Positions 1 to 8,656 of a stretch of DNA of 64,000 nucleotides are shown here, piece by piece (position 1 is the first letter of the stretch; each line of letters starts with the position of its first letter). A program made the position numbers and the translations under genes. The notes beneath the pieces are model-generated. The model did no database searches and was not told where the DNA came from. It saw only the letters and a program-made list of their open reading frames with translations. The DNA is taken from assembly GCA_020635205.1 (NCBI GenBank), contig JACKAE010000005.1, positions 62,001 to 126,000 of the forward strand, given 5' to 3'. Origin of the DNA: Ignavibacteria bacterium. Lineage in GTDB: Bacteria; Bacteroidota; Ignavibacteria; OLB7.

Positions 1-2
1 GT

Positions 3-344
3 GGTGGGAGTCGTTTTGGTGTGGGGGCGTCGTTCGCTACGTTCACCAAGGGGAGACTTTCCCGGTTCAACGTTCCTGAATCTGCTGAATCGTTTCTTCC
101 ACCCGAGATATTCCCCATTAGAAGTGGAGGAAAAGGTTGTCGATATGGCTTATCTGATGGGGCAGATCCAACGCGCTCGTCGGGTGGTGCGGTTGCTTCT
201 GCTTTGGGAAGAGATGTAGAGTTGCTTCCTTCTCCTTCAGACAAAATTGCCTTGTCCGATTGGGGTGTTGATCCAGCTTCCTGTTCTGCACAGGAACAGA
301 GAATCAACATCGGAACGATTACGAGTAAAAGGCTGTACATATAG
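3..344 (+). CDS. Possible 3' end of an unidentified gene, cut by the left edge
   Basis: The third reading frame is open from the left edge to a TAG at 342-344, and it contains an internal ATG at 21. Codon choice resembles the certain genes of the window, so this may be the C-terminal 113 residues of a longer protein. The translated piece is hydrophilic, rich in Gly, Ser and Pro, with no recognisable domain. A rival frame is open over 1-219 and cannot be excluded. The stretch 345-513 that follows shows no gene. Confidence 0.3.
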   Translation, partial: GGSRFGVGASFATFTKGRLSRFNVPESAESFLPPEIFPIRSGGKGCRYGLSDGADPTRSSGGAVASALGRDVELLPSPSDKIALSDWGVDPASCSAQEQRINIGTITSKRLYI

Positions 345-513
345 TAGAGTTCAAAATATTCTCGCGCCGAGTGATGCCGAATGACGTATGGGATTGATGA
401 GATATTGATCGAATCCTTACCTTCCTTCAGGTCAAGTGATTGGAACGAGAACAAACGTTCCGGTGCTCTTGTCAATCCACAATCGTAATCATATCATTTA
501 GATAGGGGGTAAC

Positions 514-714
514 ATGGGAGTCGCTAAAGTTATTGAACTTCTCGCCGACGGCGATACAATCGAAAGCGCAGTAAAAAATGGCGTTGCCGAAGCGCGGAAA
601 ACGTTGCGGAGCATCCGTGGTGTTTGGATCGACGGAACGCAAGCACTATTGGACGATAGTGGGGACGTTGTTGCTTTTCGCGTTAATCTGAAGGTAACGT
701 TTGTTGTGGAGTAG
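514..714 (+). CDS. Dodecin family flavin-binding protein
   Basis: The product has 66 residues, the usual size of dodecins, which assemble into hollow dodecamers that bind and store flavins in the cytoplasm. The sequence shows the expected layout: an N-terminal strand (KVIELL), one helix (ESAVKNGVAEARKTL), then two strands with the R-G-V-W segment that supplies the flavin-stacking tryptophan, and a C-terminal strand (FRVNLKVTFVVE). The ATG is preceded by a G-rich ribosome site at about 504-509. It stands alone: the upstream 345-513 and downstream 715-1028 hold no gene. The family assignment is firm; which flavin or other ligand it carries cannot be read from the sequence. Confidence 0.9.
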   Translation: MGVAKVIELLADGDTIESAVKNGVAEARKTLRSIRGVWIDGTQALLDDSGDVVAFRVNLKVTFVVE

Positions 715-770
715 TTGAGTAAAGAAGGCTAAGAGGTGTTGGAAACAGGTTTTAAGGTGAGTGATGGTCG

Positions 771-839
771 GGAATGAAGAATGTAGTAGGGAGAATCGAG
801 AGCCTTCTTCTATGTTCTCTCTATTACATTCTACATTCC
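771..839. repeat. Long imperfect inverted repeat downstream of dodecin
   Basis: Arms 771-795 and 815-839 pair over 25 positions with one mismatch and two G-U pairs, around a 19-base loop. No T-run follows immediately, so it may be either a terminator or processing structure for the dodecin transcript or a small palindromic repeat. The remainder of 715-1028 shows no gene. Confidence 0.6.
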
Positions 840-1028
840 GCTATGGAGACTCTTTCTGGGAGTTGCTCTCAAGAAAGTTGCACAACCCAAGCTAAAAGGC
901 GAACTTGTTTCGTTCTCTGTGACTGCGTTCGCTACCCATGTGTGCTAAGCTGATTGTGTGAATCTGATCGGAACGGATTGATCTGTAGATGCCTATTCAC
1001 AAAAGCAGAACTATCTGGGGTACTTTGC

Positions 1029-3824
1029 ATGAAGCCTCCTATCTCCTTCCTCGTGCTCTCATTCGGTCTCTTTTTCTTCGGTGCGCTTGTTGCTCAGGAG
1101 ATGTTCTTTCCAACGGCGCAACTGTGGAACGAACTCCCTCCCTTATCTGGCGATAAAGGAGAAGATCGTGAGACTGATGATCTTCCGATAGAACCAAACC
1201 CAGATCGACCCGAGAAAGATGCTCTCCCCATTCCTGCACCACTTCCACTTCCCAGTTCGATGACTTCCGAGGAGTACCAGAAACTTCTCTACCCCTTTAT
1301 TAACGGACGAAAGTACAGGCTGCCGGGGTGGAAGGTAGATAAGGGAGTGCGAGATACTGGACCCTATATCGATAATTCCTACTACGGAACTCACAACGCT
1401 GTCAGTATCTGGTATTCACCAGAGATTATTGAGTGGCTTGAGAGTGACAGAAAGAGTGGAATTCCAGATGGTGCGATGATTATCAAGGAGATGTACTCTC
1501 CTCCGGCAGCTCGATACGATAGTATATCGGGAGCAGAACTCGACGCGGCAATTGATGGTTGGGCAATTATGGTGCGGGATAGCACCGCCTCGAAGGATGG
1601 GTGGTATTGGAGCTATTACGGTCCAGGACAGGCTGTCGATAACCCAGATGCCTATCCCTACGACTATCCAAACTCTGGCTTCGGACAATATTGTGTGCGA
1701 TGCCATGCCTCCGCCGAAAGTGAGTATACCTTCTCCGATCTCGTGAATGTGGAGGGGTATCCGGGCGATCCGATTACGTTCCGAGTTGACAAGTCTTGGT
1801 TGCCGGGAGAGAGTCTTGAGATTGAACCAATAGCTTCGCATCAAGCACTTGCCGACGCGGTAGTTCCTGGGTTGAAGGGGAGAGTACCTGCAAGTACCGA
1901 GGGAAGTCTCAACTCCGATTTCACGCAAGTCTTCAACCAGATGCAGGTGATACCAGCAGACGATGTACAGTATATTCCATCGGTTGCCTACGATCACGTT
2001 TTTGCTGGTCCTGCCGGACCGGAGCAATTCCTTACGTCGGATCAATGCCTCTCCTGCCACGATGGACAGGGTTTGCCTTTTGGGCCGAACATGTATATCC
2101 CTTCGCCCAATGGGAAGAACGTAAACCTGTCTCCCTATGGCGAGTGGAACTGGTCGATGATGGGACTTGCCGGACGTGATCCGATCTTCTACGCACAGCT
2201 TGAGTCGGAGAGCAGATTATATCCGAGCAAGAAAGAGATGATTCAAAATCTCTGCTTTACCTGCCACGGCGTGATGGGGCAACGGCAGATGGGAATCGAC
2301 CATCCGGGGGCACTTTTCAACGAGAGTATTCCCTACGTTAAGGATCAAGGTGATCCTCTCCACAAATATGGAGCACTCGCCCGCGACGGAATTTCCTGCA
2401 CAGTCTGCCACCAGATTGTAGATGACAAACTTCCCCTCGACTCAATCGTTACCGGACGCTTCAAAGTTTCGACTCCGGGAGAGTTTGAGAAGGGAGTCAG
2501 CTATATCTACGGGCCGTTCGACGACCCTCGTCCCCTCGCAATGGAGGCCTCCCTCGGAATGCGGCCAGTTCAGAATGACTACATCAAATCCTCTCGACTC
2601 TGTGGAAGTTGCCACTCAGTAAAACTTCCTGTCTTCGACGAGAAGGGAGAACAAGTTGGTGAAGTTTTCGAGCAGGCAACGTATTTAGAGTGGCAGAATA
2701 GTGCCTACCAAGATGAGTTCGGGAGTGGAGGGAAGACACCGAAGACCTGCCAGAACTGTCACATGCCGACAACTTATCCTTTCCTTCCTGACGACTATAA
2801 TGGAGGGGAGAAAGCGCAACCACTTGCCTTTAGGATTGCCAACATTCAAGACCAGACATATCCGCAAGCGGAGAGTCGTGCGCCGCTCGATTCGATTACT
2901 CTCAACATCCGCGAAGACTTCGCGCGCCACTCACTTCTCGGGATCAACCTCTTCGCCTTAGAAATGTTCAACCAGTTCGACGATATTCTTGGTGTGCGGA
3001 AACAAGACTACATGACAGCCTCGAAGAATGGACTCCCCTTTGCTATCCAAACGGCAAACCAACTGGCGAAAGAGCATACAGCACGGGTAGAGGTCACAAA
3101 TGTTGAGAAGACGAAGCGTGGAATTCGGGCGACAGTGAAAGTGACAAACTTGACCGGACACCGGCTCCCTTCCGGTGTTGGATTCCGTCGAGCATTTTTA
3201 GAGTTCAAGGTGCTCGATAAGATGAACAGAGTGATTTGGGCTTCGGGACAGACCAACTCTGTTGGGGTGATTGTGGATGGAGAGGGAAAGCCACTTCCAT
3301 CTGAATTCTTAGAGGTTGATCCGAAGACAGGTGAGCAGCAGTATCAACCACACTACGAGAAGATTACGCGGCAAGATCAGGTGCAGATTTATCAAGAGCT
3401 TGCCAAGAACACGCAGGGGAAATTTACCACGAGCTTCCTCGGCATCTTCAAGCATGTGAAGGATAACCGCTTGCTACCTATCGGTTGGACGAAGAGTGGT
3501 CCTCCTGGATTCCAGTATGCGAAGGAGACGATGCCGCACGGAAACGCAGAGAAAGATCCTGACTTCACGAACGGAACAGGCTCTGACATCATTCTCTACG
3601 AAGTTGATCTTCCAGCATCAGCTCTGGAAGGTGGAAGCGTTGCCGCCACGCTCTACTATCAGTCGATTCCCCCGTACTACTTACGCGACCGCTTTACAGT
3701 TGCCCCGGACGGCAGGGGAACTCAACGGCTCTACTACCTAACGAGCCATCTCCGCACAAAGGGAACGCCGATTGAAAACTGGAAGTTGATGGTGCGAGGA
3801 GACGAGGTGAAAATTCAAAAGTAA
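1029..3824 (+). CDS. Exported hexahaem c-type cytochrome with a P460-like N-terminal region
   Basis: I chose the ATG at 1029 because a clean Sec signal peptide follows (MKPPISFLVLSFGLFFFGALVAQ). An in-frame GTG at 954 would add 25 unlikely residues. The 931-residue protein has six CxxCH haem-attachment motifs, beginning near 1692 (CVRCH), 2046 (CLSCH), 2253 (CFTCH), 2398 (CTVCH), 2601 (CGSCH) and 2749 (CQNCH). The first lies at the end of a region resembling cytochrome P460 (pattern DGAMIIKEMY, then W-x-I-M-V-R-D, then the CVRCHA site). The other five fit a multihaem cytochrome of the c552/c554 type. The C-terminal third is beta-rich and contains V-T-N-L-T-G-H-R-L-P-S-G, a motif of multihaem cytochromes in which His may be a distal ligand. 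It should be a periplasmic or surface electron carrier or oxidoreductase. It has no T9SS tail. The substrate is unknown. Its 3' end has been duplicated downstream. Confidence 0.88.
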   Translation: MKPPISFLVLSFGLFFFGALVAQEMFFPTAQLWNELPPLSGDKGEDRETDDLPIEPNPDRPEKDALPIPAPLPLPSSMTSEEYQKLLYPFINGRKYRLPGWKVDKGVRDTGPYIDNSYYGTHNAVSIWYSPEIIEWLESDRKSGIPDGAMIIKEMYSPPAARYDSISGAELDAAIDGWAIMVRDSTASKDGWYWSYYGPGQAVDNPDAYPYDYPNSGFGQYCVRCHASAESEYTFSDLVNVEGYPGDPITFRVDKSWLPGESLEIEPIASHQALADAVVPGLKGRVPASTEGSLNSDFTQVFNQMQVIPADDVQYIPSVAYDHVFAGPAGPEQFLTSDQCLSCHDGQGLPFGPNMYIPSPNGKNVNLSPYGEWNWSMMGLAGRDPIFYAQLESESRLYPSKKEMIQNLCFTCHGVMGQRQMGIDHPGALFNESIPYVKDQGDPLHKYGALARDGISCTVCHQIVDDKLPLDSIVTGRFKVSTPGEFEKGVSYIYGPFDDPRPLAMEASLGMRPVQNDYIKSSRLCGSCHSVKLPVFDEKGEQVGEVFEQATYLEWQNSAYQDEFGSGGKTPKTCQNCHMPTTYPFLPDDYNGGEKAQPLAFRIANIQDQTYPQAESRAPLDSITLNIREDFARHSLLGINLFALEMFNQFDDILGVRKQDYMTASKNGLPFAIQTANQLAKEHTARVEVTNVEKTKRGIRATVKVTNLTGHRLPSGVGFRRAFLEFKVLDKMNRVIWASGQTNSVGVIVDGEGKPLPSEFLEVDPKTGEQQYQPHYEKITRQDQVQIYQELAKNTQGKFTTSFLGIFKHVKDNRLLPIGWTKSGPPGFQYAKETMPHGNAEKDPDFTNGTGSDIILYEVDLPASALEGGSVAATLYYQSIPPYYLRDRFTVAPDGRGTQRLYYLTSHLRTKGTPIENWKLMVRGDEVKIQK

Positions 3825-4199
3825 AAATTCAAAATTCAAAAGGAGAGAGTGCCGAGATCAATTGATCGTGATGTGAGAGAACTCATACACTCCCACACTC
3901 ATTCTCCGCACAAAGGGAACGCCGATTGAAAACTGGAAGTTGATGGTGCGAGGAGACGAGGTGAAAATTCAAAAGTAAAAATTCAAAATTCAAAAGGAGA
4001 GGAGAGGGTGCTGAGATCAATTGATCGTGATGTGAGAGAACTCATACACTCCCACACTCATTGACTCATATACTAAATTGATGGTGCGGGGGGCGGAGGT
4101 CAGAATTCAAAAGGAGAGGAGAGGGTGCTGAGATCAATTGATCGTGGTGTGAGAGAACTCATATACTCTCACACTCATACACTCCCATATTCTCAAACA
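3749..4199. repeat. Three imperfect tandem copies of the cytochrome gene's 3' end and downstream DNA
   Basis: Copy 1 starts at 3749 inside the cytochrome gene and includes its last 25 codons, its stop and about 75 bases of flank. Copy 2 starts at 3903, exactly 154 bases later, and is nearly identical, differing mainly by a small insertion in a GGAGA run. Copy 3 starts near 4078, is shorter and more diverged, and lacks the first part of the unit. Each copy contains the 12-base palindrome GATCAATTGATC and a run of ACTC-type short repeats. The near identity of copies 1 and 2 suggests a recent tandem duplication. The duplicated coding pieces have no start and are not separate genes. Confidence 0.9.
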
Positions 4200-4209
4200 T
4201 AATGAAGCA

Positions 4210-4827
4210 CTACTCTGTTTCGTTCGCCACTCGCAGTTCAACTGCATGTTCTACAATCTTGGAGAAATCTTCCTCCTTCGTGTAGGCGCGCTCACCATCG
4301 ATTGTTCTTCGCGCACCTCGGACATCACCGAAATCATCGAACTCTACTGTTAGCTCAGTGGATCCATCATCCCCCTTCTCATTATAGTAGAAGAGTGTCC
4401 CTTGGTTGTAGTAGTAAGTGCGTGTTGAGTTATCGGTCTTCTCAACGATCATCGCAATCTTCCCCCCATCTCTGTAGACCTTATACGAAGTCTTCACTGT
4501 CGCATTCATCTCACTCCACTCTCCAGTTGTAGCCTGCATTCGTGAAGTATCTGCGGCTATATCGGCAGGGCGTTTGTAGGGGAGTTGGTCTGAATTTTCG
4601 CTTAGTGAGCCGGTGGACTCTCCTGCCTGAAGTTGTGAACTCTCACCATTCTCTCCCCCACCACTCTGTTCCGAAGCATCGTGATCTGGAATCCAATCCC
4701 GGTCGTACCCCTCATCAGGGTCGCGGAAGTTGCAGGAGGTTGCAACGAATAAGAGGGAGAGGATAGAAATTGCTAAAGGAAGCGAAAGCCGGTAACGCTT
4801 CCCATTGATTGATATATTACGCATCAT
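4210..4827 (-). CDS. Predicted lipoprotein of unknown function
   Basis: The 205-residue product begins with a basic n-region, a hydrophobic stretch and the lipobox-like FVATSC, so it is probably lipidated on the Cys near residue 32. The next 50 residues are acidic and low-complexity (Asp, Glu, Ser, Gly), as in surface or periplasmic linkers. The remainder is a small beta-rich domain with alternating strands (YKVYRDGGKIAMIVEK, TRTYYYNQGTLFYYNEKG), reminiscent of toxin_YbgF-like antiparallel sheets, although I recognise no family. It is transcribed toward the repeated tail of the cytochrome gene and has no close co-directional partner. A second Met immediately follows the first and could be the start. 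Confidence 0.75.
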   Translation of the reverse strand: MMRNISINGKRYRLSLPLAISILSLLFVATSCNFRDPDEGYDRDWIPDHDASEQSGGGENGESSQLQAGESTGSLSENSDQLPYKRPADIAADTSRMQATTGEWSEMNATVKTSYKVYRDGGKIAMIVEKTDNSTRTYYYNQGTLFYYNEKGDDGSTELTVEFDDFGDVRGARRTIDGERAYTKEEDFSKIVEHAVELRVANETE

Positions 4828-4996
4828 AGTCTGTTGAGAAGATCTTCCAAAAGAGTTGATTTAAGATAGCAATTCGTGGTGGGATGTTCGAGATGTACAA
4901 CTGAACTCCGATTATAGAGCCGTCAGATCAGATGTGATAGGAACTATCGTTAACCTCCGACTTCCAGTCGGGGGGATCGGTATCCTCGGTTCTGAC

Positions 4997-5052
4997 TCCC
5001 CTCTCCCACTCTCAGAAGAGTAGGTTGATCGGATGATACATGGGAGAGGGGA
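4997..5052 (-). terminator. Hairpin downstream of the LysR-type gene
   Basis: Arms 4997-5008 and 5041-5052 are perfectly complementary over 12 bases around a 32-base loop, in a region between the stop of the LysR gene (minus strand, 5133) and the next start. A smaller hairpin, arms 4957-4961 and 4967-4971, lies 25 bases further on. There is no clear T-run, so this is a terminator by position more than by sequence. The rest of 4828-5132 shows no gene. Confidence 0.45.
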
Positions 5053-5132
5053 TGGGGGTGAGGGCTACCCGAGATTTCCTACAGACTCGATGACGCTATC
5101 AGACTTCACTTGACTTCTCTATAGTAAGTTCT

Positions 5133-6011
5133 CTACTTCCCGATAATCAATTCGCGAAAACGTCTTCCCCCCTTCCCAAGTGAATTCCCTGCCCGGTGGA
5201 TTAACGACGGACGGAATCGATGCCGTGACCCTCCACGGTAGGCCACCTCTATTAGGCTCTTCTCTTTCATTTCCTTCTCTACCAGAAAGCTTGGCATCCA
5301 CCCGAAGCCGAGTCCCATTAGGAGTGCTTGCTTCTTGCTGTTGAAATCACTCATGTAGAAGATCCGCTCTCCTCCAAACATCATTCGATCTCCTCCCGGA
5401 ACATATTGCTCGCTGGAGTCGTGAACCGTCAGCTCCACGTAGTGGTGGAGATCGTCCAAACTTGCCTGCTTCATTGAAGATAGGGGGTGTTCTCGCGCTG
5501 CCACTAAGATCGACTCCATCTCTTCCAACTGATGTTCGTTGAGCGAAGGATCGGGTTGATAATCTTTTACCAACATGATGTCGGCATGTTCTTTTACGAA
5601 GCGATATTGGACCCCACCGAGGAACTCCACCTTCACTTGGATTCTGGTTGGGATATTCTCCTCAGCCATCACCTTCAACGCTTTTAGAATTGGTTCAATA
5701 GGCAAGATACCGTCGACGATCACCTTTAAGTTCGGCTCCCATCCGTCGGCAAAGCGTTCAGTAAGCACCTCAATCTGGCGGGCACTCTCTAACAAGCGTC
5801 GTCCTTCTTCCAGAACGATTTCACCGGCACTGGTGAGCGTGGCTCGGTGAAGTGATCGATCGAAGAGAGGAATGCCGAGCCGCTCTTCCAATTTCCGAAT
5901 CTGGTAGCTGACAGCAGACTGCGTCGTGTTCAGTACCGTTGCCGCCTGTCCAAAGCTTCCCTCTCTCACTACCGTGGCGAGGATGTTGAGTGAGTAGAGG
6001 TCAATTTTCAT
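5133..6011 (-). CDS. LysR-type transcriptional regulator, probably of hmgA-hpd
   Basis: The 292-residue protein has the standard LysR size and layout. The N-terminal winged helix-turn-helix (residues about 3-62) shows the family signature: GSFGQAA, then T-Q-S-A-V-S-Y-Q-I-R-K-L-E-E-R-L-G-I-P-L-F-D-R, then LTSAGE. A periplasmic-binding-like effector domain follows (about 90-280). The C-terminus is shorter and more basic than usual. The gene is divergent from homogentisate dioxygenase; the 136-base gap contains a T-N11-A palindrome of the type bound by LysR proteins. From that arrangement I infer control of tyrosine/homogentisate catabolism, with a pathway intermediate as the inducer. The effector is not readable from sequence. 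Confidence 0.93.
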   Translation of the reverse strand: MKIDLYSLNILATVVREGSFGQAATVLNTTQSAVSYQIRKLEERLGIPLFDRSLHRATLTSAGEIVLEEGRRLLESARQIEVLTERFADGWEPNLKVIVDGILPIEPILKALKVMAEENIPTRIQVKVEFLGGVQYRFVKEHADIMLVKDYQPDPSLNEHQLEEMESILVAAREHPLSSMKQASLDDLHHYVELTVHDSSEQYVPGGDRMMFGGERIFYMSDFNSKKQALLMGLGFGWMPSFLVEKEMKEKSLIEVAYRGGSRHRFRPSLIHRAGNSLGKGGRRFRELIIGK

Positions 6012-6045
6012 AGTTCGGAATTCTTGCTAAATGATCGATTCTTTC

Positions 6046-6062
6046 CATCGAAATTTTCGATG
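6046..6062. promoter_or_regulatory. LysR operator (T-N11-A palindrome) in the divergent promoter region
   Basis: Arms 6046-6053 (CATCGAAA) and 6055-6062 (TTTCGATG) form a perfect palindrome around one base. The inner 13 bases, 6048-6060, read T-N11-A, the consensus box of LysR regulators. It lies 34 bases from the regulator's start and 86 from the hmgA start, where a recognition site serving both autoregulation and activation is normally found. Confidence 0.7.
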
Positions 6063-6147
6063 AAGTTCCCCAAAATAACTCGCTTTTTTTGAAGAAGAGA
6101 ACTCAATACTTTCAAGAAAATTTCAAACAAACAGCGAGAGAAAAAGT

Positions 6148-7263
6148 ATGTATTACAGCAAAGGTATTGTCACCCGTCAGGCACACGTCGATATTCCGGA
6201 AGGGTTATTCGAGGAAGAATTTGCGCGGGATGGTTTTTTCGGCAGAACCAGCCACCTCTACCGGACGAACCCGCCAACCGGCTGGACAAATATCGAGGGA
6301 GCACTTCGTCCGGAAGCGATGAATGTGTTAGCCCTTCCCGGTCTTGAGAAGGAGGACTACATAGAGGGGCGCATTCCTTTCCTCTACAACGACGATGTTG
6401 TTCTCTCAATGAAGCGGTTGATAGAACCGATGCCTTACTGGTTTCGCAATGCCGACGGTGACGAATGTCTCTTCGTTCACGCTGGAGTTGGAACTATCGA
6501 AACTGATTTTGGCCCACTTCAATACGAAAAAGGGGACTACTTAGTAATCCCCCGCGGTACGATCTATCGGTTGCTTCCAGAAGAGGAGACAACCCTCTTA
6601 ATTGTAGAAGCATCTGGAGAGATTGGCATTCCCGATCGTGGAATGTTAGGGGAACATGCTCTCTTCGATCCGGGCGTACTGAATGTACCGACACCGGTTG
6701 CCTCAAGCAATGGTCAGTTCAAGAATGAGTATCACTTAAAAGTGAAGCGACTGAACCAGATTACTACTATCACCTACCCGTTCAATCCAATCAACACCGT
6801 TGGGTGGAAGGGAGACCTTACGGTTTGGCAACTGAACATCCGAGATATTCGCCCGGTGATGAGTGAGCGCTACCACCTTCCCCCATCGGCTCACACCACG
6901 TTTAAAATGCGGAATGCAGTTATCTGCACGTTTCTCCCCCGCTCGTTAGAGAACGGGGATCCGAAAGCATTGAAAGTCCCCTTCTATCACGCAAACATTG
7001 ACTTCGACGAAGTTCTCTTCTACCACGACGGCGACTTCTTCAGCCGTTCTGGAATTGATGCTGGCATGATAACGTTTCACCCACAAGGAATTCACCACGG
7101 CCCTCACCCAAAGGCGGTGGAGGCAGTGAAGGGGAAAACTATCACCGAGGAGAAGGCCGTGATGGTTGATACCCGTTATCCTCTCTACATGACAAAAGAG
7201 GCTGAGGCAACCTGCCGCAAAGATTATTGGAAGTCGTGGATGGAAGAGCCGGCGAGTCTGTAA
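6148..7263 (+). CDS. hmgA: Homogentisate 1,2-dioxygenase
   Basis: The 371-residue protein is the shorter bacterial form of homogentisate dioxygenase (human type is about 445). It would open the ring of homogentisate to maleylacetoacetate with Fe(II) and O2 in the cytoplasm. Recognisable family segments include EGRIPFLYNDDV, a cupin-like strand series (DECLFVHAGVGTIETDFGPL, EKGDYLVIPRGTIYRL), FDEVLFYHDGDFFSR and FHPQGIHHGPHP. The last two carry the Glu and His residues expected to bind iron. It is followed after 111 bases by hpd on the same strand, giving the order of two consecutive tyrosine-degradation steps. A LysR gene with an operator lies immediately upstream. The downstream enzymes (maleylacetoacetate isomerase, fumarylacetoacetase) are not in the window. 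The ribosome site is weak (GAGAGA). Confidence 0.93.
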   Translation: MYYSKGIVTRQAHVDIPEGLFEEEFARDGFFGRTSHLYRTNPPTGWTNIEGALRPEAMNVLALPGLEKEDYIEGRIPFLYNDDVVLSMKRLIEPMPYWFRNADGDECLFVHAGVGTIETDFGPLQYEKGDYLVIPRGTIYRLLPEEETTLLIVEASGEIGIPDRGMLGEHALFDPGVLNVPTPVASSNGQFKNEYHLKVKRLNQITTITYPFNPINTVGWKGDLTVWQLNIRDIRPVMSERYHLPPSAHTTFKMRNAVICTFLPRSLENGDPKALKVPFYHANIDFDEVLFYHDGDFFSRSGIDAGMITFHPQGIHHGPHPKAVEAVKGKTITEEKAVMVDTRYPLYMTKEAEATCRKDYWKSWMEEPASL

Positions 7264-7374
7264 GCTGGTAGAGTGGGAGCGAGGAGATACGTTCTTCTAT
7301 CGAGTGCAGAGGTATTTGTCTTCGAGAGACTGATAGTCGAATTAATCACATCATATAAAACAGCGTAGAGAACA

Positions 7375-8442
7375 ATGGAAGAGACAACAACGGCAACAAC
7401 GCCAACCACAACCATAGAGAATCCGATTGGGCTGGAAGGAATTGAGTTTACCGAGTTTGCCAGTCCAGACGGAAATTTTATCCACAACGTATTTCTCGCC
7501 TTTGGTTTTTCCAAGTTGAAGAAGGCGCGGGAGAAGAATATCTACTACTACAACCAGAACGATATTCACTTTTTACTGAACGAGGAGAAGGAGGGATTTT
7601 CGCACGAGTTTGCGAAAGCACATGGACCGGCGATTTGCTCGATGGGGTGGCGTGTGAAGGATGCGGACGCAGCATTCGAGGAGGCGATTCGTCGGGGGGC
7701 AAAGCCTGCCCCGGATGAGGCAAAGCAACTTCCATATCGAGCAATCTACGGCATCGGCGACAGCCTGATTTACTTCATCGATAAGTTTGGTGAGCGAGGG
7801 TCGATCTACGAGGAGGAGTTCCTCGATCTACCAGAACCAGTAGTAGTAGAGGAGAAAGGATTTCTCGCAATTGACCACCTGACGAACAATGTCTACAAGG
7901 GAACGATGGAGGAGTGGGCGAACTTCTACAAGAATGTCTTCGGCTTCACAGAGGTTCGGTATTTCGACATTCGAGGGGAGAAGACCGGATTGCTCTCCTA
8001 TGCGCTCCGTTCTCCTGATGGGAGTTTCTGTATTCCGATCAACGAGGGGAAAGAGACAAAGTCGCAGATCGATGAATATCTGCGAGAGTATAATGGTCCA
8101 GGCGTTCAGCACTTAGCCTTCACTACGGACGACATCTTAGCCTCGCTCGATCAGGTAGACAAGAGTGTAATCGACACACTCGATATTGATCCTGATTACT
8201 ACGATACCGTGTTCGACCGTGTGCCGAACGTTCGGGAAGATCGTGACCGGATTAAGGATCATCAGGTGTTAGTAGATGGAGATGACGATGGATACCTCTT
8301 GCAGATATTCACGAAGAATCTCTTCGGCCCGATATTCATTGAGATTATTCAGCGGGTGAACAATCTCGGATTTGGTGAGGGGAATTTTACCGCACTCTTC
8401 AAGTCAATTGAACGGGATCAGGAGCGGCGGGGAATGTTGTAG
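7375..8442 (+). CDS. hpd: 4-hydroxyphenylpyruvate dioxygenase
   Basis: The 355-residue protein has the normal length of the enzyme, which converts 4-hydroxyphenylpyruvate to homogentisate with loss of CO2. It consists of two vicinal-oxygen-chelate domains. The iron ligands are visible as His168 (AIDHLTNNV), His246 (VQHLAFTTDD) and Glu323 (PIFIEIIQR). The C-terminal pattern GFGEGNFTALFKSIERDQERRG is diagnostic of the family. A Thr-rich, low-complexity stretch of about 15 residues after the start (TTTATTPTTT) is unusual and probably disordered. The gene is co-directional with hmgA and probably co-transcribed under the LysR regulator. A hairpin at 8570-8602 separates it from the convergent monooxygenase gene. 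Confidence 0.95.
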   Translation: MEETTTATTPTTTIENPIGLEGIEFTEFASPDGNFIHNVFLAFGFSKLKKAREKNIYYYNQNDIHFLLNEEKEGFSHEFAKAHGPAICSMGWRVKDADAAFEEAIRRGAKPAPDEAKQLPYRAIYGIGDSLIYFIDKFGERGSIYEEEFLDLPEPVVVEEKGFLAIDHLTNNVYKGTMEEWANFYKNVFGFTEVRYFDIRGEKTGLLSYALRSPDGSFCIPINEGKETKSQIDEYLREYNGPGVQHLAFTTDDILASLDQVDKSVIDTLDIDPDYYDTVFDRVPNVREDRDRIKDHQVLVDGDDDGYLLQIFTKNLFGPIFIEIIQRVNNLGFGEGNFTALFKSIERDQERRGML

Positions 8443-8569
8443 GACAAATTATATGTGGAGAGAATGGCTCCTTAGTTTCCCCTTCTTTCTCGCCTCGCTC
8501 CCGATGTCAGGTGAGAGGGGAACAACAGAAGGTGACGATCTCCTTAGCGCAACGTAGAGCTTCAAATTT

Positions 8570-8602
8570 GCACGCCACGGTTCCTAACGTACCGTGGCGT
8601 GC
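8570..8602. terminator. Perfect 12-bp hairpin between convergent hpd and monooxygenase genes
   Basis: Arms 8570-8581 and 8591-8602 are fully complementary around a nine-base loop. The site is in the 214-base gap between two gene ends that face each other, where a bidirectional terminator is expected. The flanks are only moderately A/T-rich (AAATTT at 8565-8569), so Rho-independent function is plausible but not certain. Confidence 0.6.
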
Positions 8603-8656
8603 CTATTGATAACTGTGGTGGGAATTACAGTTCCCGCAAACCTAATTTTTCATACC

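Noticed and set aside
3..344. SSGGAVA word suggestive of an amidase in the left-edge frame
   Set aside because: The rest of the amidase signature and domain is missing.
469..497. Sigma-70-like promoter (TTGTCA, 17-base spacer, TATCAT) upstream of dodecin
   Set aside because: The start it implies would remove the ribosome site, and this phylum often uses other promoter motifs; match is probably chance.
1416..2060. Long minus-strand open frame (214 residues) within the cytochrome gene
   Set aside because: It lies opposite a well-supported gene with haem motifs, lacks a domain and has poor codon use.
3749..4199. CRISPR array or satellite
   Set aside because: Only three copies, long units overlapping a coding sequence, no uniform spacers and no cas gene.
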